Source of the DNA: Flavobacteriaceae bacterium PS02293
GTDB taxonomy: Bacteria > Bacteroidota > Bacteroidia > Flavobacteriales > Weeksellaceae
Length of the DNA stretch: 64,000 bases
Reading direction: 5' to 3'
Assembly: GCA_029960045.1 (NCBI GenBank)
Contig: JASCOV010000002.1
Coordinates: 124,001 to 188,000 of the forward strand
This document shows positions 42,099 through 49,892 of the stretch, one piece after another; the stretch's first letter is position 1; every line of letters begins with the position of its first letter. A program made the position numbers and the translations under genes. The notes under the pieces are model-generated. The model did not search any database. It was given only the letters and a program-made list of their open reading frames with translations, and was not told the DNA's origin.

Positions 42099-42641
42099 TT
42101 ACTCATCTTTTTTCGAAGGCACCAAGAAAACATCCATCAAACCTTCCGGTAAAAACATTTTGATGAATTTCTCCTCACGATTCACTTCCAGAATCCAATC
42201 TTTGATAAGCGGAATGATGATTTCTTTTCCGGCAAGATTCAGGATGAAATAGTTTTGAGCCGTCATATCATTGATGGAAACTATATTTCCACAAGATTTT
42301 CCATCCTCTTCACGGATTTCATAACCAATAACTTCGTGGTAATAGAATTTTTTTCCAGTCAATGGAGGAAGTGTAGAAAGCGGAAGATAAACACCTTTTC
42401 CAATGGTTTGATTTACCAAAGCTTCAGAAGAATTTTTGAAAGAAAGGATTTTTGTATCACCTCTCTGCCACTGCTGTTTCTCAACAAAAAACGGAACCAG
42501 CAATCCATTGATTTCCAAAAAAATCGATGTCAGTTTATCGTACATTTCAGGTTGGTCTGTGTCCAGTTTTAGTATAACGTTTCCTTGCAGCCCGTGTGTT
42601 CTGGTAATGGTTCCTAAAAAATAGCAGTCTTCTTTTCTCAT
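42099..42641 (-). CDS. rimM: Ribosome maturation factor RimM
   Basis: The protein has 180 residues. The RimM start YFLGTITRTHGLQGNVIL and the PRC-barrel region YYHEVIGYEI ... IIPLIKDWILEVNREEKFI ... LPEGLMD are both present. RimM binds ribosomal protein S19 and helps assemble the 30S head. It follows rpsP after a spacer holding a perfect hairpin (42671-42697), as is usual in the rpsP-rimM gene order. trmD, often next in other phyla, lies about 7 kb away. Confidence 0.95.
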   Translation of the reverse strand: MRKEDCYFLGTITRTHGLQGNVILKLDTDQPEMYDKLTSIFLEINGLLVPFFVEKQQWQRGDTKILSFKNSSEALVNQTIGKGVYLPLSTLPPLTGKKFYYHEVIGYEIREEDGKSCGNIVSINDMTAQNYFILNLAGKEIIIPLIKDWILEVNREEKFIKMFLPEGLMDVFLVPSKKDE

Positions 42642-42670
42642 TATTTCCGGTGGTAAATTTTATTAAACAA

Positions 42671-42697
42671 CAAAGACACGAGATTATCGTGTCTTTG
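42671..42697 (-). terminator. Perfect hairpin between rpsP and rimM
   Basis: CAAAGACACGA (42671-42681) pairs perfectly with TCGTGTCTTTG (42687-42697) around a five-base loop. The minus-strand tail (TTGTTGTTTA) is only weakly T-rich, so it may be a partial terminator or processing site that reduces rimM relative to rpsP. Confidence 0.6.
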
Positions 42698-42720
42698 AGT
42701 TTGTATCTTTTTGTAAAGAA

Positions 42721-43293
42721 TTAAGCCTGAGTTTCTTCAGTTCCTTCTGCTTCTGCAGTTGGTTCTTCAGTCGCTGTTTCTTCTGTTGCAACTTCTTCAG
42801 CAGGTGCGTTTGCAGCCTCTTCAGCAGCTTTTGCATCAGCTTCAGCTTTCGCAGCAGCGTCGATTCTTGCTTGGTTTACTTTAGCCTCAGCATCTAGAGC
42901 CGCTTTTTTAGCGTCAGATTTTGCTGTAGATAAACCTTCAACTTTACCTTGTACTTTTGCATCTTTAGCCTCAACCCAAGCAGCGAATCTCTTCTCAGCT
43001 TCAGCTTCATCAAAAGCACCTTTAGCAACACCACCTTGAAGGTGTTTTTTGTACAAAGCACCTTTGTAAGAAAGGATAGCTCTTGCAGTGTCAGTTGGCT
43101 GTGCACCGTTGTTCAACCATTGTACAGCAGAATCTACGTTCAATTCAATTGTAGCAGGGTTAGTAATTGGGTTATAAATACCTAGTTTTTCGATGAATTT
43201 ACCATCTCTTCTAGCTCTTGCATCTGCAACTACGATGTGGAAGAAAGGTTTCCCTTTAGACCCGTGTCTTTGTAATCTGATTTTTACTGACAT
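42721..43293 (-). CDS. rpsP: 30S ribosomal protein S16 with long Ala/Glu/Lys-rich tail
   Basis: The protein has 190 residues against about 80-90 in most bacteria. The S16 domain (residues 1-80) starts [20 protein letters not shown] and contains [12 protein letters not shown] and [10 protein letters not shown]. The tail from about residue 105 is low-complexity ([16 protein letters not shown] ... [15 protein letters not shown] ... [14 protein letters not shown]), probably a charged coiled coil ending acidic. Such extensions occur in Flavobacteriia. It has a full promoter at 43341-43370 and leads the rpsP-rimM unit. Confidence 0.96.
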   Translation of the reverse strand: MSVKIRLQRHGSKGKPFFHIVVADARARRDGKFIEKLGIYNPITNPATIELNVDSAVQWLNNGAQPTDTARAILSYKGALYKKHLQGGVAKGAFDEAEAEKRFAAWVEAKDAKVQGKVEGLSTAKSDAKKAALDAEAKVNQARIDAAAKAEADAKAAEEAANAPAEEVATEETATEEPTAEAEGTEETQA

Positions 43294-43340
43294 ATAATTT
43301 TAAAATTTTGGGAACACGTCCCGGTTAAATATTAAGTGTG

Positions 43341-43370
43341 CAAAGATAGAAAAATATTTTAATGTAACAA
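43341..43370 (-). promoter_or_regulatory. Full Bacteroidetes-type promoter of rpsP
   Basis: The minus strand reads TTG (43370-43368), 19 bp, TATCTTTG (43348-43341). Both the -33 and -7 elements match. The leader to ATG 43293 is about 40 nt. Confidence 0.75.
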
Positions 43371-43455
43371 TTTGAAAATCTAATAATTTACCAATTTGAA
43401 AATTATATTGTTACATCGTTAAATTGATATATTGTTACATTAGATTTTTAAGAGC
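43364..43455. repeat. AT-rich dispersed-type repeat (TGTAACAAT/ATTGTTACA)
   Basis: It contains two direct copies of CAATTTGAAAAT (43369-43380 and 43392-43403 region) and inverted TGTAACAAT (43363-43371) and ATTGTTACA (twice, ending near 43441). Strings like this fill many flavobacterial spacers. It overlaps the rpsP -33 element. Confidence 0.5.
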
Positions 43456-43560
43456 CGGGAACCTGCTTTCCGTTGCAATTCCTCGCACCTTGCTTTCCCA
43501 TCGCTAGCTGTGGGATTTCCACTGCAATCAGGGCTATGGGTTTTGTTATCCAATCAACGT
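43456..43560. repeat. GC-richer dispersed element
   Basis: This stretch stands out from its AT-rich surroundings. It holds GGATTTCCACTGCAATCAGG (43513-43532), which resembles the GGATTTCC(A/G)CTcaa core of the repeats at 29436-29563 and 31572-31681. No open frame. With the AT-rich repeat before it and the palindrome after it, it makes up the 500-bp spacer 43294-43793. Confidence 0.4.
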
Positions 43561-43581
43561 TTTGTCAATAAAAATCATATT

Positions 43582-43628
43582 TGTCATTCCGGAGGAATCT
43601 AAACTGCTGAGATTCCTCCGGAATGATA
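43582..43628. repeat. Palindromic dispersed repeat (REP-like), copy 2
   Basis: TGTCATTCCGGAGGAATCT (43582-43600) pairs with AGATTCCTCCGGAATGATA (43610-43628) with one mismatch. It is the same family as 29595-29657, but with a nine-base loop instead of a 25-base one. The rest of the spacer to 43793 shows nothing recognisable. Confidence 0.8.
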
Positions 43629-43793
43629 AAAGCGATGTGATTACTTTCAATCAAAAAATCCAAAACATCAAATCACCCAAAAAAATCGAAGATTTCCAAA
43701 ACTTATGTGTTCTTAACTGAACTATCTCGCAAGTATATTAATCAACTGAAGTGTTAAAAAAAACTTTTGTCCCTTTTGTGGCTAAAAATATCA

Positions 43794-45086
43794 TTAATTC
43801 AAAGCTTTCTTATAAGTCTCCAAAGCCCTTTCTCTAGCATATTTATGCTCAACGATTCTGTTCTCAACAATATCTTTTTCAAAATCAGGATTCCATTTTC
43901 TGATGTATTTCAAATCTTTGTCAAACTTTTTTGTCTGCTCATCCGGATTGAAAACTCGGAAATATGGTGCTGCATCGCAACCGCAACCTGCTGCCCATTG
44001 CCAGTTTCCGTTGTTGGCCGACAAATCGTAATCCAAAAGTTTTTTAGCAAAATATGCTTCGCCCCAACGCCAGTCTATCAAAAGGTGTTTTGTGAGAAAA
44101 CTGGCGACCACCATTCGGATTCTGTTGTGCATTCTGCCGGTTTGGTTCAGCTGGCGCATTCCTGCATCTACGATGGGATAGCCGGTTTCGCCGTCACACC
44201 ATTTTTCGAATTCGGCTTCATTGTTTCGCCAAGGTACATTTTCGTATTTCTCTTTGAAACAATAATTGACAACTTTCGGAAAGTGAAATAGGATTTGCAT
44301 AAAGAATTCTCTCCAGATGAGTTCATTCAGCCAAGTTTCGTTGTGACTTAAAGCAAATTTCACACATTTCCGAACTGATATTGTTCCGAATCGTAATGCA
44401 ATTCCCAAATGTGTTGTCGCATCCAAAGCTGGGAAATCTCGTTTTTTATCATAGTCATCAATGATTTTTGATTCCAAAGTTGGTTCTTCATAATCAAAAT
44501 CTGTTTTCTCAAACCCGATTTCTTTCAGACTTAAAATGTTCTTCGAAGGTAATTTCAGAAACTGGGTTTTATCAATTCTAACCGAAGCGTAATCTTTTTC
44601 AGTCAGAAGTTTTTTCCATTTGTTGGAGAAAGGCGTGTAAACCGTGTAAGGTTCAGCATTATCTTTTACAACTTCACTTTTTTCAAAAATAACTTGGTCT
44701 TTGAAATCAAGAAATTTAATTTTTTTTGAATTGAGAAATTCCTTTATTTCCTCATCTCTTTTGATGGGCGAAGGTTCATAATCCCGATTGCAATAGACGG
44801 ATTTCAAATCATAATCTTTCTGCAATTCTTTGAAAATATCCAAAGGTTTTCCGTAGAAAGTCAAAAGATTGCTTACGGATTCTTTCAATTCAAAATTGAT
44901 TTTTTCTAAAGCCTGATGAATGTAATCTACTCGCCGGTCGTACTTATCTTCAAGCTGACCCAGGATTTCTTTATCGAAAATAAAAATAGGAATTACTTTC
45001 TCGCCTGACTTCAAAGCTTCGGACAAACCTTTGTTGTCTTGCAAACGCAAATCTCGGCGAAACCAGAATATTGAAACTTTTTCCAT
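43794..45086 (-). CDS. phrB: Deoxyribodipyrimidine photolyase (class I)
   Basis: The protein has 430 residues. The antenna domain starts FWFRRDLRLQDNKGLSEAL. The FAD domain has WREFFMQILFHFP, DGETGYPIVDAGMRQLNQTG, RMHNRIRMVVASFLTKHLLI, DWRWGEAYFAKKLLDYDLSA and NGNWQWAAGCGCDAAPYFRV, all photolyase signatures. It repairs UV-induced cyclobutane dimers with blue light. The CPD (not 6-4) assignment rests on overall motifs. It is the last gene of a unit with a membrane protein and a nitroreductase. Confidence 0.94.
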   Translation of the reverse strand: MEKVSIFWFRRDLRLQDNKGLSEALKSGEKVIPIFIFDKEILGQLEDKYDRRVDYIHQALEKINFELKESVSNLLTFYGKPLDIFKELQKDYDLKSVYCNRDYEPSPIKRDEEIKEFLNSKKIKFLDFKDQVIFEKSEVVKDNAEPYTVYTPFSNKWKKLLTEKDYASVRIDKTQFLKLPSKNILSLKEIGFEKTDFDYEEPTLESKIIDDYDKKRDFPALDATTHLGIALRFGTISVRKCVKFALSHNETWLNELIWREFFMQILFHFPKVVNYCFKEKYENVPWRNNEAEFEKWCDGETGYPIVDAGMRQLNQTGRMHNRIRMVVASFLTKHLLIDWRWGEAYFAKKLLDYDLSANNGNWQWAAGCGCDAAPYFRVFNPDEQTKKFDKDLKYIRKWNPDFEKDIVENRIVEHKYARERALETYKKALN

Positions 45087-45111
45087 TTGAAAATTAATAT
45101 TAAATCATTAA

Positions 45112-45702
45112 TCAATTAATTTGACTTGCGCCAATCAAAAAAACAACTAGTGCAGAAAAAATTGTTGCTAAAAAAGTAGAGATGAAAACGGCAAGATTAC
45201 TTCTTGTCTTTCCTGTTATCAATTTTATTACCAAATAACAGACGATGTAAGTTGGAACAAGAAGAAATGGCGCAATTGCCTGTAGAAAAAGGATTGCTAT
45301 TAAAAGAAATATTGAACCTGCTAATGTTCCGACGAATAAACCCACGATGCTGAGTCGAATGGTTTCTTCATCAACTTTAGAGTTTTCTTTGTTACTCGTT
45401 AAAATAATATATTTTTCTAAGATGAAATAAGACAACTCGTCCTTCGGTAAAATATCGGACGAAATTTTTGGTTCGATGTCTTCCAAAGCTACGCCTTGGT
45501 CAATTAGCTGATTGATTTCAAATGCAATCCTCCCTTTCTCCTTAACAACTGCTTTTTTGTGATTGGCCTTAGCAAAGAATTCATCATAACCTCTTTCATT
45601 CAAAACTTCCTGCATATCACGATTGATTTTGCCGGAGTTGTCCAGCAATTCGTTGTAGGCAATCAGCAATTCTTCTTCGCTGAAGTTCTTGTAGATGTTC
45701 AT
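45112..45702 (-). CDS. Membrane protein of unknown function
   Basis: The start is set at ATG 45702 (MNIYKNFSEEELLIAYNEL), whose first base is the last base of the upstream TAA (TAATG overlap, translational coupling). The protein has 196 residues. The N-terminal half is soluble and helical (LLDNSGKINRDMQEVLNERG). Three to four transmembrane helices follow (LSIVGLFVGTLAGSIFLLIA; QAIAPFLLVPTYIVCYLVI; AVFISTFLATIFSALVVFLI). No family recognised. It sits between the nitroreductase and photolyase genes. Confidence 0.68.
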   Translation of the reverse strand: MNIYKNFSEEELLIAYNELLDNSGKINRDMQEVLNERGYDEFFAKANHKKAVVKEKGRIAFEINQLIDQGVALEDIEPKISSDILPKDELSYFILEKYIILTSNKENSKVDEETIRLSIVGLFVGTLAGSIFLLIAILFLQAIAPFLLVPTYIVCYLVIKLITGKTRSNLAVFISTFLATIFSALVVFLIGASQIN

Positions 45703-46214
45703 TAATCCAAACTTCCCATATAAAACAATCCCAAACATTGTTGGTTTTCTTCGATGGTCAAAGAATCTGTTAGTTTCTCAACAATTTTCGGGGAACTCCA
45801 ATAGCAACCGATATTATTTGCGGTACAAGTCAAATACATATTCTGAACCGCCATAGAAACTGCGGAAATCTCTTCCCAATCCGGAACCAATCCACTAAAG
45901 TTGACCACAATTGAAACAACAACATTCGCTTTCGAAATTTTGAATCCAATATCATCATGTTTCTTCTGCAAAAACTGAGCTTCCGCTGTCGAATTTTTAT
46001 AAATATTTTGAAGTTCCAATCCCAGTTTCTGTTTTTCCTCACCTTTGAAGGTTTTGAGACGCCAAGGTTTTGTACGTTTGTGATTTGGAGCAAGGACTGC
46101 GTTGCCTAGGATTTCATCAAGAATATGTTGTGGAATTTCTTTGTCGGTGTAATCTTTTGGGAAGATGCTTCTGCGTTCTTCTATGATGTTTTTTAAAATT
46201 TTAGCGTTTTCCAT
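45702..46214 (-). CDS. Nitroreductase family protein (compact type)
   Basis: ATG 46214 gives 170 residues (MENAKILKNIIEERRSIFPK); longer readings add an implausible leader. RRSIFPKDYTDKEIPQHILD and NAVLAPNHKRTKPWRLKTFK are the FMN-binding segments, and GCYWSSPKIVE is the late conserved region of the small YdjA-like nitroreductases. It is an FMN- and NAD(P)H-dependent reductase of unknown substrate. It heads a three-gene unit (membrane protein, photolyase), separate from the nitroreductase at base 1. Confidence 0.88.
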   Translation of the reverse strand: MENAKILKNIIEERRSIFPKDYTDKEIPQHILDEILGNAVLAPNHKRTKPWRLKTFKGEEKQKLGLELQNIYKNSTAEAQFLQKKHDDIGFKISKANVVVSIVVNFSGLVPDWEEISAVSMAVQNMYLTCTANNIGCYWSSPKIVEKLTDSLTIEENQQCLGLFYMGSLD

Positions 46215-46304
46215 ATTCAAAGATACAAGAATCAAGGCAAAAGGACAAAGTGATAAGATTCACGCTAGAAAACTTCTATCATCCATCTTCCGACTTCCAT
46301 CACT

Positions 46305-46754
46305 CTAAAAAATCTCCACAATTTCCTGCCCGATTTTGTTAAGGACAAACGAATCGCCGGGTTTCATTCCCATCATCGTTTGCGCCATTGGACTTTCTGG
46401 CGAGATGGCGTAGAAGCGATCGCCTTGGAAGAAAAATTCTCCTAAAGAAACCGAAATGTAAAAGCGTGCTTTGTTTGTAATCACCAGCGAACCGAGTTTC
46501 ACTTTGTCTGAAACGGAGTTCAGAACTCTTCGCATTTCGCGTTGCATATTTTTCAGCGAAACCATTTGCTTATCCAAAAGATAAATTTCCTCCTGGATTT
46601 CCTCTCTTATCGAATCGTATTTTGAAGTTTTCTTGATGTCTCGACTGGCTTCCAGAGAGAAATTAAGGTAAAACTCAAGCGTCTTCACTTTCCCCGAAAT
46701 GCTGTCATTCACAAAATTGCGCAACTCACTTTTATCGTAAACCGTCTTCTGCAT
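46305..46754 (-). CDS. GreA/GreB-family elongation factor-like protein
   Basis: The protein has 149 residues. A helical N-terminal part (residues 1-75, including two long helices as a coiled coil) precedes an FKBP-like C-terminal domain ending AISPESPMAQTMMGMKPGDSFVLNKIGQEIVEI, which is the GreA/GreB signature (SPxSPxAxALxGKxxGD). Gre factors rescue backtracked RNA polymerase. The conserved acidic pair at the tip of the GreA coiled coil is not obvious here, so this may be a non-cleaving or Gfh-like relative rather than a true GreA. It is transcribed alone. Confidence 0.8.
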   Translation of the reverse strand: MQKTVYDKSELRNFVNDSISGKVKTLEFYLNFSLEASRDIKKTSKYDSIREEIQEEIYLLDKQMVSLKNMQREMRRVLNSVSDKVKLGSLVITNKARFYISVSLGEFFFQGDRFYAISPESPMAQTMMGMKPGDSFVLNKIGQEIVEIF

Positions 46755-46793
46755 AAATCCAATTTTGAATAAAGATAATAATTAATAAAATAA

Positions 46794-46826
46794 ATAAAAA
46801 ACCTCTCTAAAAATATTTAGAAAGGT
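46794..46826 (-). terminator. Rho-independent terminator of the beta-lactamase unit
   Basis: The stem 46816-46826 / 46801-46811 has one mismatch and a four-base loop, followed on the minus strand by TTTTTTATTT. Confidence 0.75.
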
Positions 46827-46872
46827 ATATTTCAACTATGAAAATCATAAATTATTCCAAAACCCGAACTGT

Positions 46873-47760
46873 TTATTTCTTAATAAAATAATTCCAGGTC
46901 GCTTTCGTAATATCTGCAATGATTTTCTCCGTGTCTTCCCTTGATGCGGTAATGTTTTTCAGATAAATGGAAAGAATAAAATGATTTCCGTTCGGAAGTT
47001 TGATGATTCCGATATCGTTCATTGCAACGCGCAGGTTTTTGTCGTTCGTTCCAGAAATTCCTGTTCTGTGCGCCAATTCGGTTCCTGCGGGGAGTCCGGC
47101 TTTCATCCAAGTTGTGCCTCGGGAACATTCCACCATAATTTGATAGAGATATTTTGTCGTGGCTTTTTTCAGAACTTTTCCTTTGTAGAATTTCTCTAAC
47201 AATTCTGTCGTAGCAATCGGCGTTGTGGTGTTGATGTAAAGATTTTCCCAAGTCCGCATTTGGTCTTCATTCATTTTGATGGTGAAATCTTTGATGCCGT
47301 TTTTATTAATAAATTTCTGAACGGTTTCTGTTCCACCAATCAATTCCAAAAGAATGTCACAACCATTATTATCGCTGTGGGAAACGGTGTAGCGCAACAA
47401 TTGGTCTAATGTCAAATCCATATTTCCGTTGGGGAATTCTTCACGGATTGGACTCCAAGTATCTTCCTTCAAATCTTCTTTTTTAATGTAGATTTTCTGA
47501 TTCAAAGACAGTTTTCCTTTGTCCACTTCATTCAAAACAGCCAACGCAATGTGGAATTTGAACACGCTCATCATCGGCATTTTCATATTTCCGTTGATGC
47601 TCAAAGTATCTTTGTTTTCAATTCCTTTTAATGAAATCCCGACCGTTGCATTCTTTGTTGAGATGATTTGATTAAGTTCTTTCCGAAGTTCAACCAAGTT
47701 TTGAGCAAATGTCTGTGCCGAAAAAAGGAAAAGGCTGAGAACTAATATTAGTTTTTTCAT
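46873..47760 (-). CDS. bla: Class A beta-lactamase (subclass A2, Chryseobacterium CIA/CGA type)
   Basis: The protein has 295 residues and signal peptide MKKLILVLSLFLFSAQTFAQ. It carries SVFK (catalytic Ser/Lys, in MMSVFKFHIALAVL), the SDN loop (VSHSDNNGCD) and the omega-loop Glu in MNEDQM. The KTG-position motif is RTG (AHRTGISG), so Arg replaces Lys234; carbenicillinase-type enzymes also use Arg there. It hydrolyses beta-lactams in the periplasm, and the CIA/CGA/CME relatives are extended-spectrum enzymes. It is the third gene of a unit with two other secreted serine hydrolases, 9 bp after the preceding stop. The resistance spectrum cannot be predicted. Confidence 0.92.
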   Translation of the reverse strand: MKKLILVLSLFLFSAQTFAQNLVELRKELNQIISTKNATVGISLKGIENKDTLSINGNMKMPMMSVFKFHIALAVLNEVDKGKLSLNQKIYIKKEDLKEDTWSPIREEFPNGNMDLTLDQLLRYTVSHSDNNGCDILLELIGGTETVQKFINKNGIKDFTIKMNEDQMRTWENLYINTTTPIATTELLEKFYKGKVLKKATTKYLYQIMVECSRGTTWMKAGLPAGTELAHRTGISGTNDKNLRVAMNDIGIIKLPNGNHFILSIYLKNITASREDTEKIIADITKATWNYFIKK

Positions 47761-47769
47761 TGGATAATA

Positions 47770-48825
47770 TTATTTCAAAAGTTTAGAATCCATCACAATC
47801 TTTCTGATTTCCTGCTCATAATAATAAGCAATATCAAAATTTTCATTCGCCACATTTTCCATTACGATAACGCTGGTTTTTGTCTTTGGATAATATAAAT
47901 TGACCGCAGTAAAACCTTCGCCAGGATGAAAACCTGTGTGCCCGATTTCGTAAATGTCAGCTTTGTCATTGATTCTCAAACCGTAGCCGTAACCAATCGG
48001 ATTTTTACCAAATATCGGATGTGTCGCAGTTATTGAATAATTGGTCATCAATTTATATGTTTCCGGTTTCAATAGTTTGCCGTTGTGCAGGCATTCATTC
48101 CATTTGGCTAAGTCTGGGGCAGTTACAATCAGATGACTTCCAAAATAGTAAGAAGTATCAAAGCCTGATTTTTCATTCAGTTTAAAACTTCCGTCTTTTC
48201 TGATGGTATGACCTTTTACCAGAAATTTGCTGTTGGTCTCATTAGGATAAAAACTGTTTTTCATCTTAACTTTTTTGAACAAAGCCGTTACCAATTCCTC
48301 GTAGCTTTTCCCGCTTTGCTTTTCCAAAACCATTCCCGCAACAGAATATCCAACGTTAGAATAACTGAATTCCGTTCCAGTTTTCAATTTCAAATTCGGT
48401 TTCAAATCATCGCTATAAAGTCCTGAAGAGTGATTCAGCAAATGATGAACAGTCACTGTATCTGCCCAAGCATATTTGAAATCCGGCAAATATTTTCGAA
48501 TTGGTGCGTGTAAATCTATTGTTCCTTTTTCAACTTCCTGCAAAATCAATGTTGCTGTAATCTGCTTTGCGATAGACATTGTTGAAAATCTATCATTGAT
48601 TTTCAAAGGTGTTTTCTTATTGAAATCAGCATAACCAAAAGCTTTTGCATATTTTTCTTTTCCATTTTGCTGAATGTAAACAACGCCATTGAAACTTCTA
48701 GGGTTGATAGTTTTAATTAAGCTGTCAATTTTTACTGAATAATCATCTTTCTGTTGAGCCGATGAATTGCAAGACGTCAATAACGTAATAATAGCAACCG
48801 AAGCTAGTTTGAAAAAGTTTTTCAT
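47770..48825 (-). CDS. Serine hydrolase lipoprotein, class C beta-lactamase/PBP fold
   Basis: The protein has 351 residues. The lipoprotein signal ends ITLLTSC, and the mature N-terminus is CNSSAQQKDDYS. Catalytic motifs: SIAK (in STMSIAKQITATLI), YSNVGYS and the HTG motif (EIGHTGFHPGEGF). This is the S12 family, as in the protein at 10174-11832, but without the extra N- and C-terminal domains. The substrate is unknown (esterase or D-peptidase activity). It sits between an alpha/beta hydrolase and the class A beta-lactamase, apparently cotranscribed with both. Confidence 0.88.
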   Translation of the reverse strand: MKNFFKLASVAIITLLTSCNSSAQQKDDYSVKIDSLIKTINPRSFNGVVYIQQNGKEKYAKAFGYADFNKKTPLKINDRFSTMSIAKQITATLILQEVEKGTIDLHAPIRKYLPDFKYAWADTVTVHHLLNHSSGLYSDDLKPNLKLKTGTEFSYSNVGYSVAGMVLEKQSGKSYEELVTALFKKVKMKNSFYPNETNSKFLVKGHTIRKDGSFKLNEKSGFDTSYYFGSHLIVTAPDLAKWNECLHNGKLLKPETYKLMTNYSITATHPIFGKNPIGYGYGLRINDKADIYEIGHTGFHPGEGFTAVNLYYPKTKTSVIVMENVANENFDIAYYYEQEIRKIVMDSKLLK

Positions 48826-48866
48826 TGATGTTTTTTTTTATTAAGGTTTATGGTAATTAGAAAAAT

Positions 48867-49844
48867 TTATTTTAGCCATTTTTCAATCGATTCAAGAAAT
48901 ACTTGCTGTTGGTCGACAAACAAATAATGAGAACAATTATCAATGATTTTGAAATGATTTTTTGTTACAATCTTCTCCATATCATCCAATTGTTTGGCGG
49001 AAAAAATATTGTCTTGTTGTCCGTAGATTGCAAATAGTTTTATCTTCTTTTTCAGTTTTTTCAGAATTGGTTTTGTGTCGATATTATTTTTGCTTTCATT
49101 TTGATAGAATAAAAGGGGCGCATTGTCATTTCGGATATTGTTTTTTCCAAATTCGCTACCTTCATATTCTTCCCGAAGTTGATTGGCTTCTGGTGTTGGA
49201 AACGGCATTTTAAAATAATTATTTTGGCTTGCTACTTCATAAACTTCTTTTCTATATTCAGCGGAGTTTTTTGGAAGTTTTTCTATTCCCGAAATTTTGG
49301 AAAGCATCAAACTGTCTTTGGTTTTTTGATAATTTTTTCTGGTTGAATTTAAAATATGGTCGTAAGTTTCTTGCTGAGAAAATAATGCACCGGCTAAAAT
49401 TAATGATGATACTTTTTCAGGATTCTGTTCTGCAAAAAGTGTTGCAACCAGACCTCCAAAACTATGAGCAATGATATTTGCTTTGCTGATGTTATAGGTT
49501 TTGTAAAGCTCATTCAAATCATTATTCGCTTCCTGATAAGTAAAAGTTGCAGTCGGGTCAACGGAACGTCCTTCGCCTCGTCTGTCATAAACAATAACAT
49601 AAAAACCTTTGTCGGATAATTTTTGAGCAGTAGTTCCTTCAAAAAGTGTGGAATTGCCTCTCGGTCCGCCGTGAACAAAAATAATCGCTGGATTTTTTCT
49701 GTTTCCATAAGTTTTAGAATAAATTTCTATACGACTTTGGGAAATAGATTTTTCAGAAGAATTGTCTTTTTGTTGAGCCTGAGAATTAAAAGTAATTAAT
49801 AAAAAAGCCACAACAAAGAAAGGCAGTTTGAAAAAATGTCTCAT
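48867..49844 (-). CDS. Secreted alpha/beta hydrolase
   Basis: The protein has 325 residues and signal peptide MRHFFKLPFFVVAFLLITFNSQAQ. The oxyanion segment FVHGGPRGNS, the nucleophile elbow AHSFGG, an acid Asp in GQQDNIFS and the terminal His in NCSHYLF form a complete catalytic set of the proline-iminopeptidase or haloperoxidase-like type. It acts in the periplasm; the substrate is unknown. The start FFKL...NSxAQQKD resembles that of the downstream serine hydrolase, which begins 41 bp later, so the two leader regions may share an origin. Confidence 0.87.
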   Translation of the reverse strand: MRHFFKLPFFVVAFLLITFNSQAQQKDNSSEKSISQSRIEIYSKTYGNRKNPAIIFVHGGPRGNSTLFEGTTAQKLSDKGFYVIVYDRRGEGRSVDPTATFTYQEANNDLNELYKTYNISKANIIAHSFGGLVATLFAEQNPEKVSSLILAGALFSQQETYDHILNSTRKNYQKTKDSLMLSKISGIEKLPKNSAEYRKEVYEVASQNNYFKMPFPTPEANQLREEYEGSEFGKNNIRNDNAPLLFYQNESKNNIDTKPILKKLKKKIKLFAIYGQQDNIFSAKQLDDMEKIVTKNHFKIIDNCSHYLFVDQQQVFLESIEKWLK

Positions 49845-49892
49845 TTGTGTTTTTGAATTTGGTTAATTTTTTTTTAGTTTGATGAAAAGGAT

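Noticed and set aside
43767-44291. Plus-strand open frame of 174 codons opposite photolyase
   Set aside because: Antisense to conserved photolyase motifs; no family resemblance.
46305-46754. Toxin or anti-sigma-like small protein
   Set aside because: The SPESPMAQTMMG...GD signature fits the GreA/GreB C-terminal domain better.
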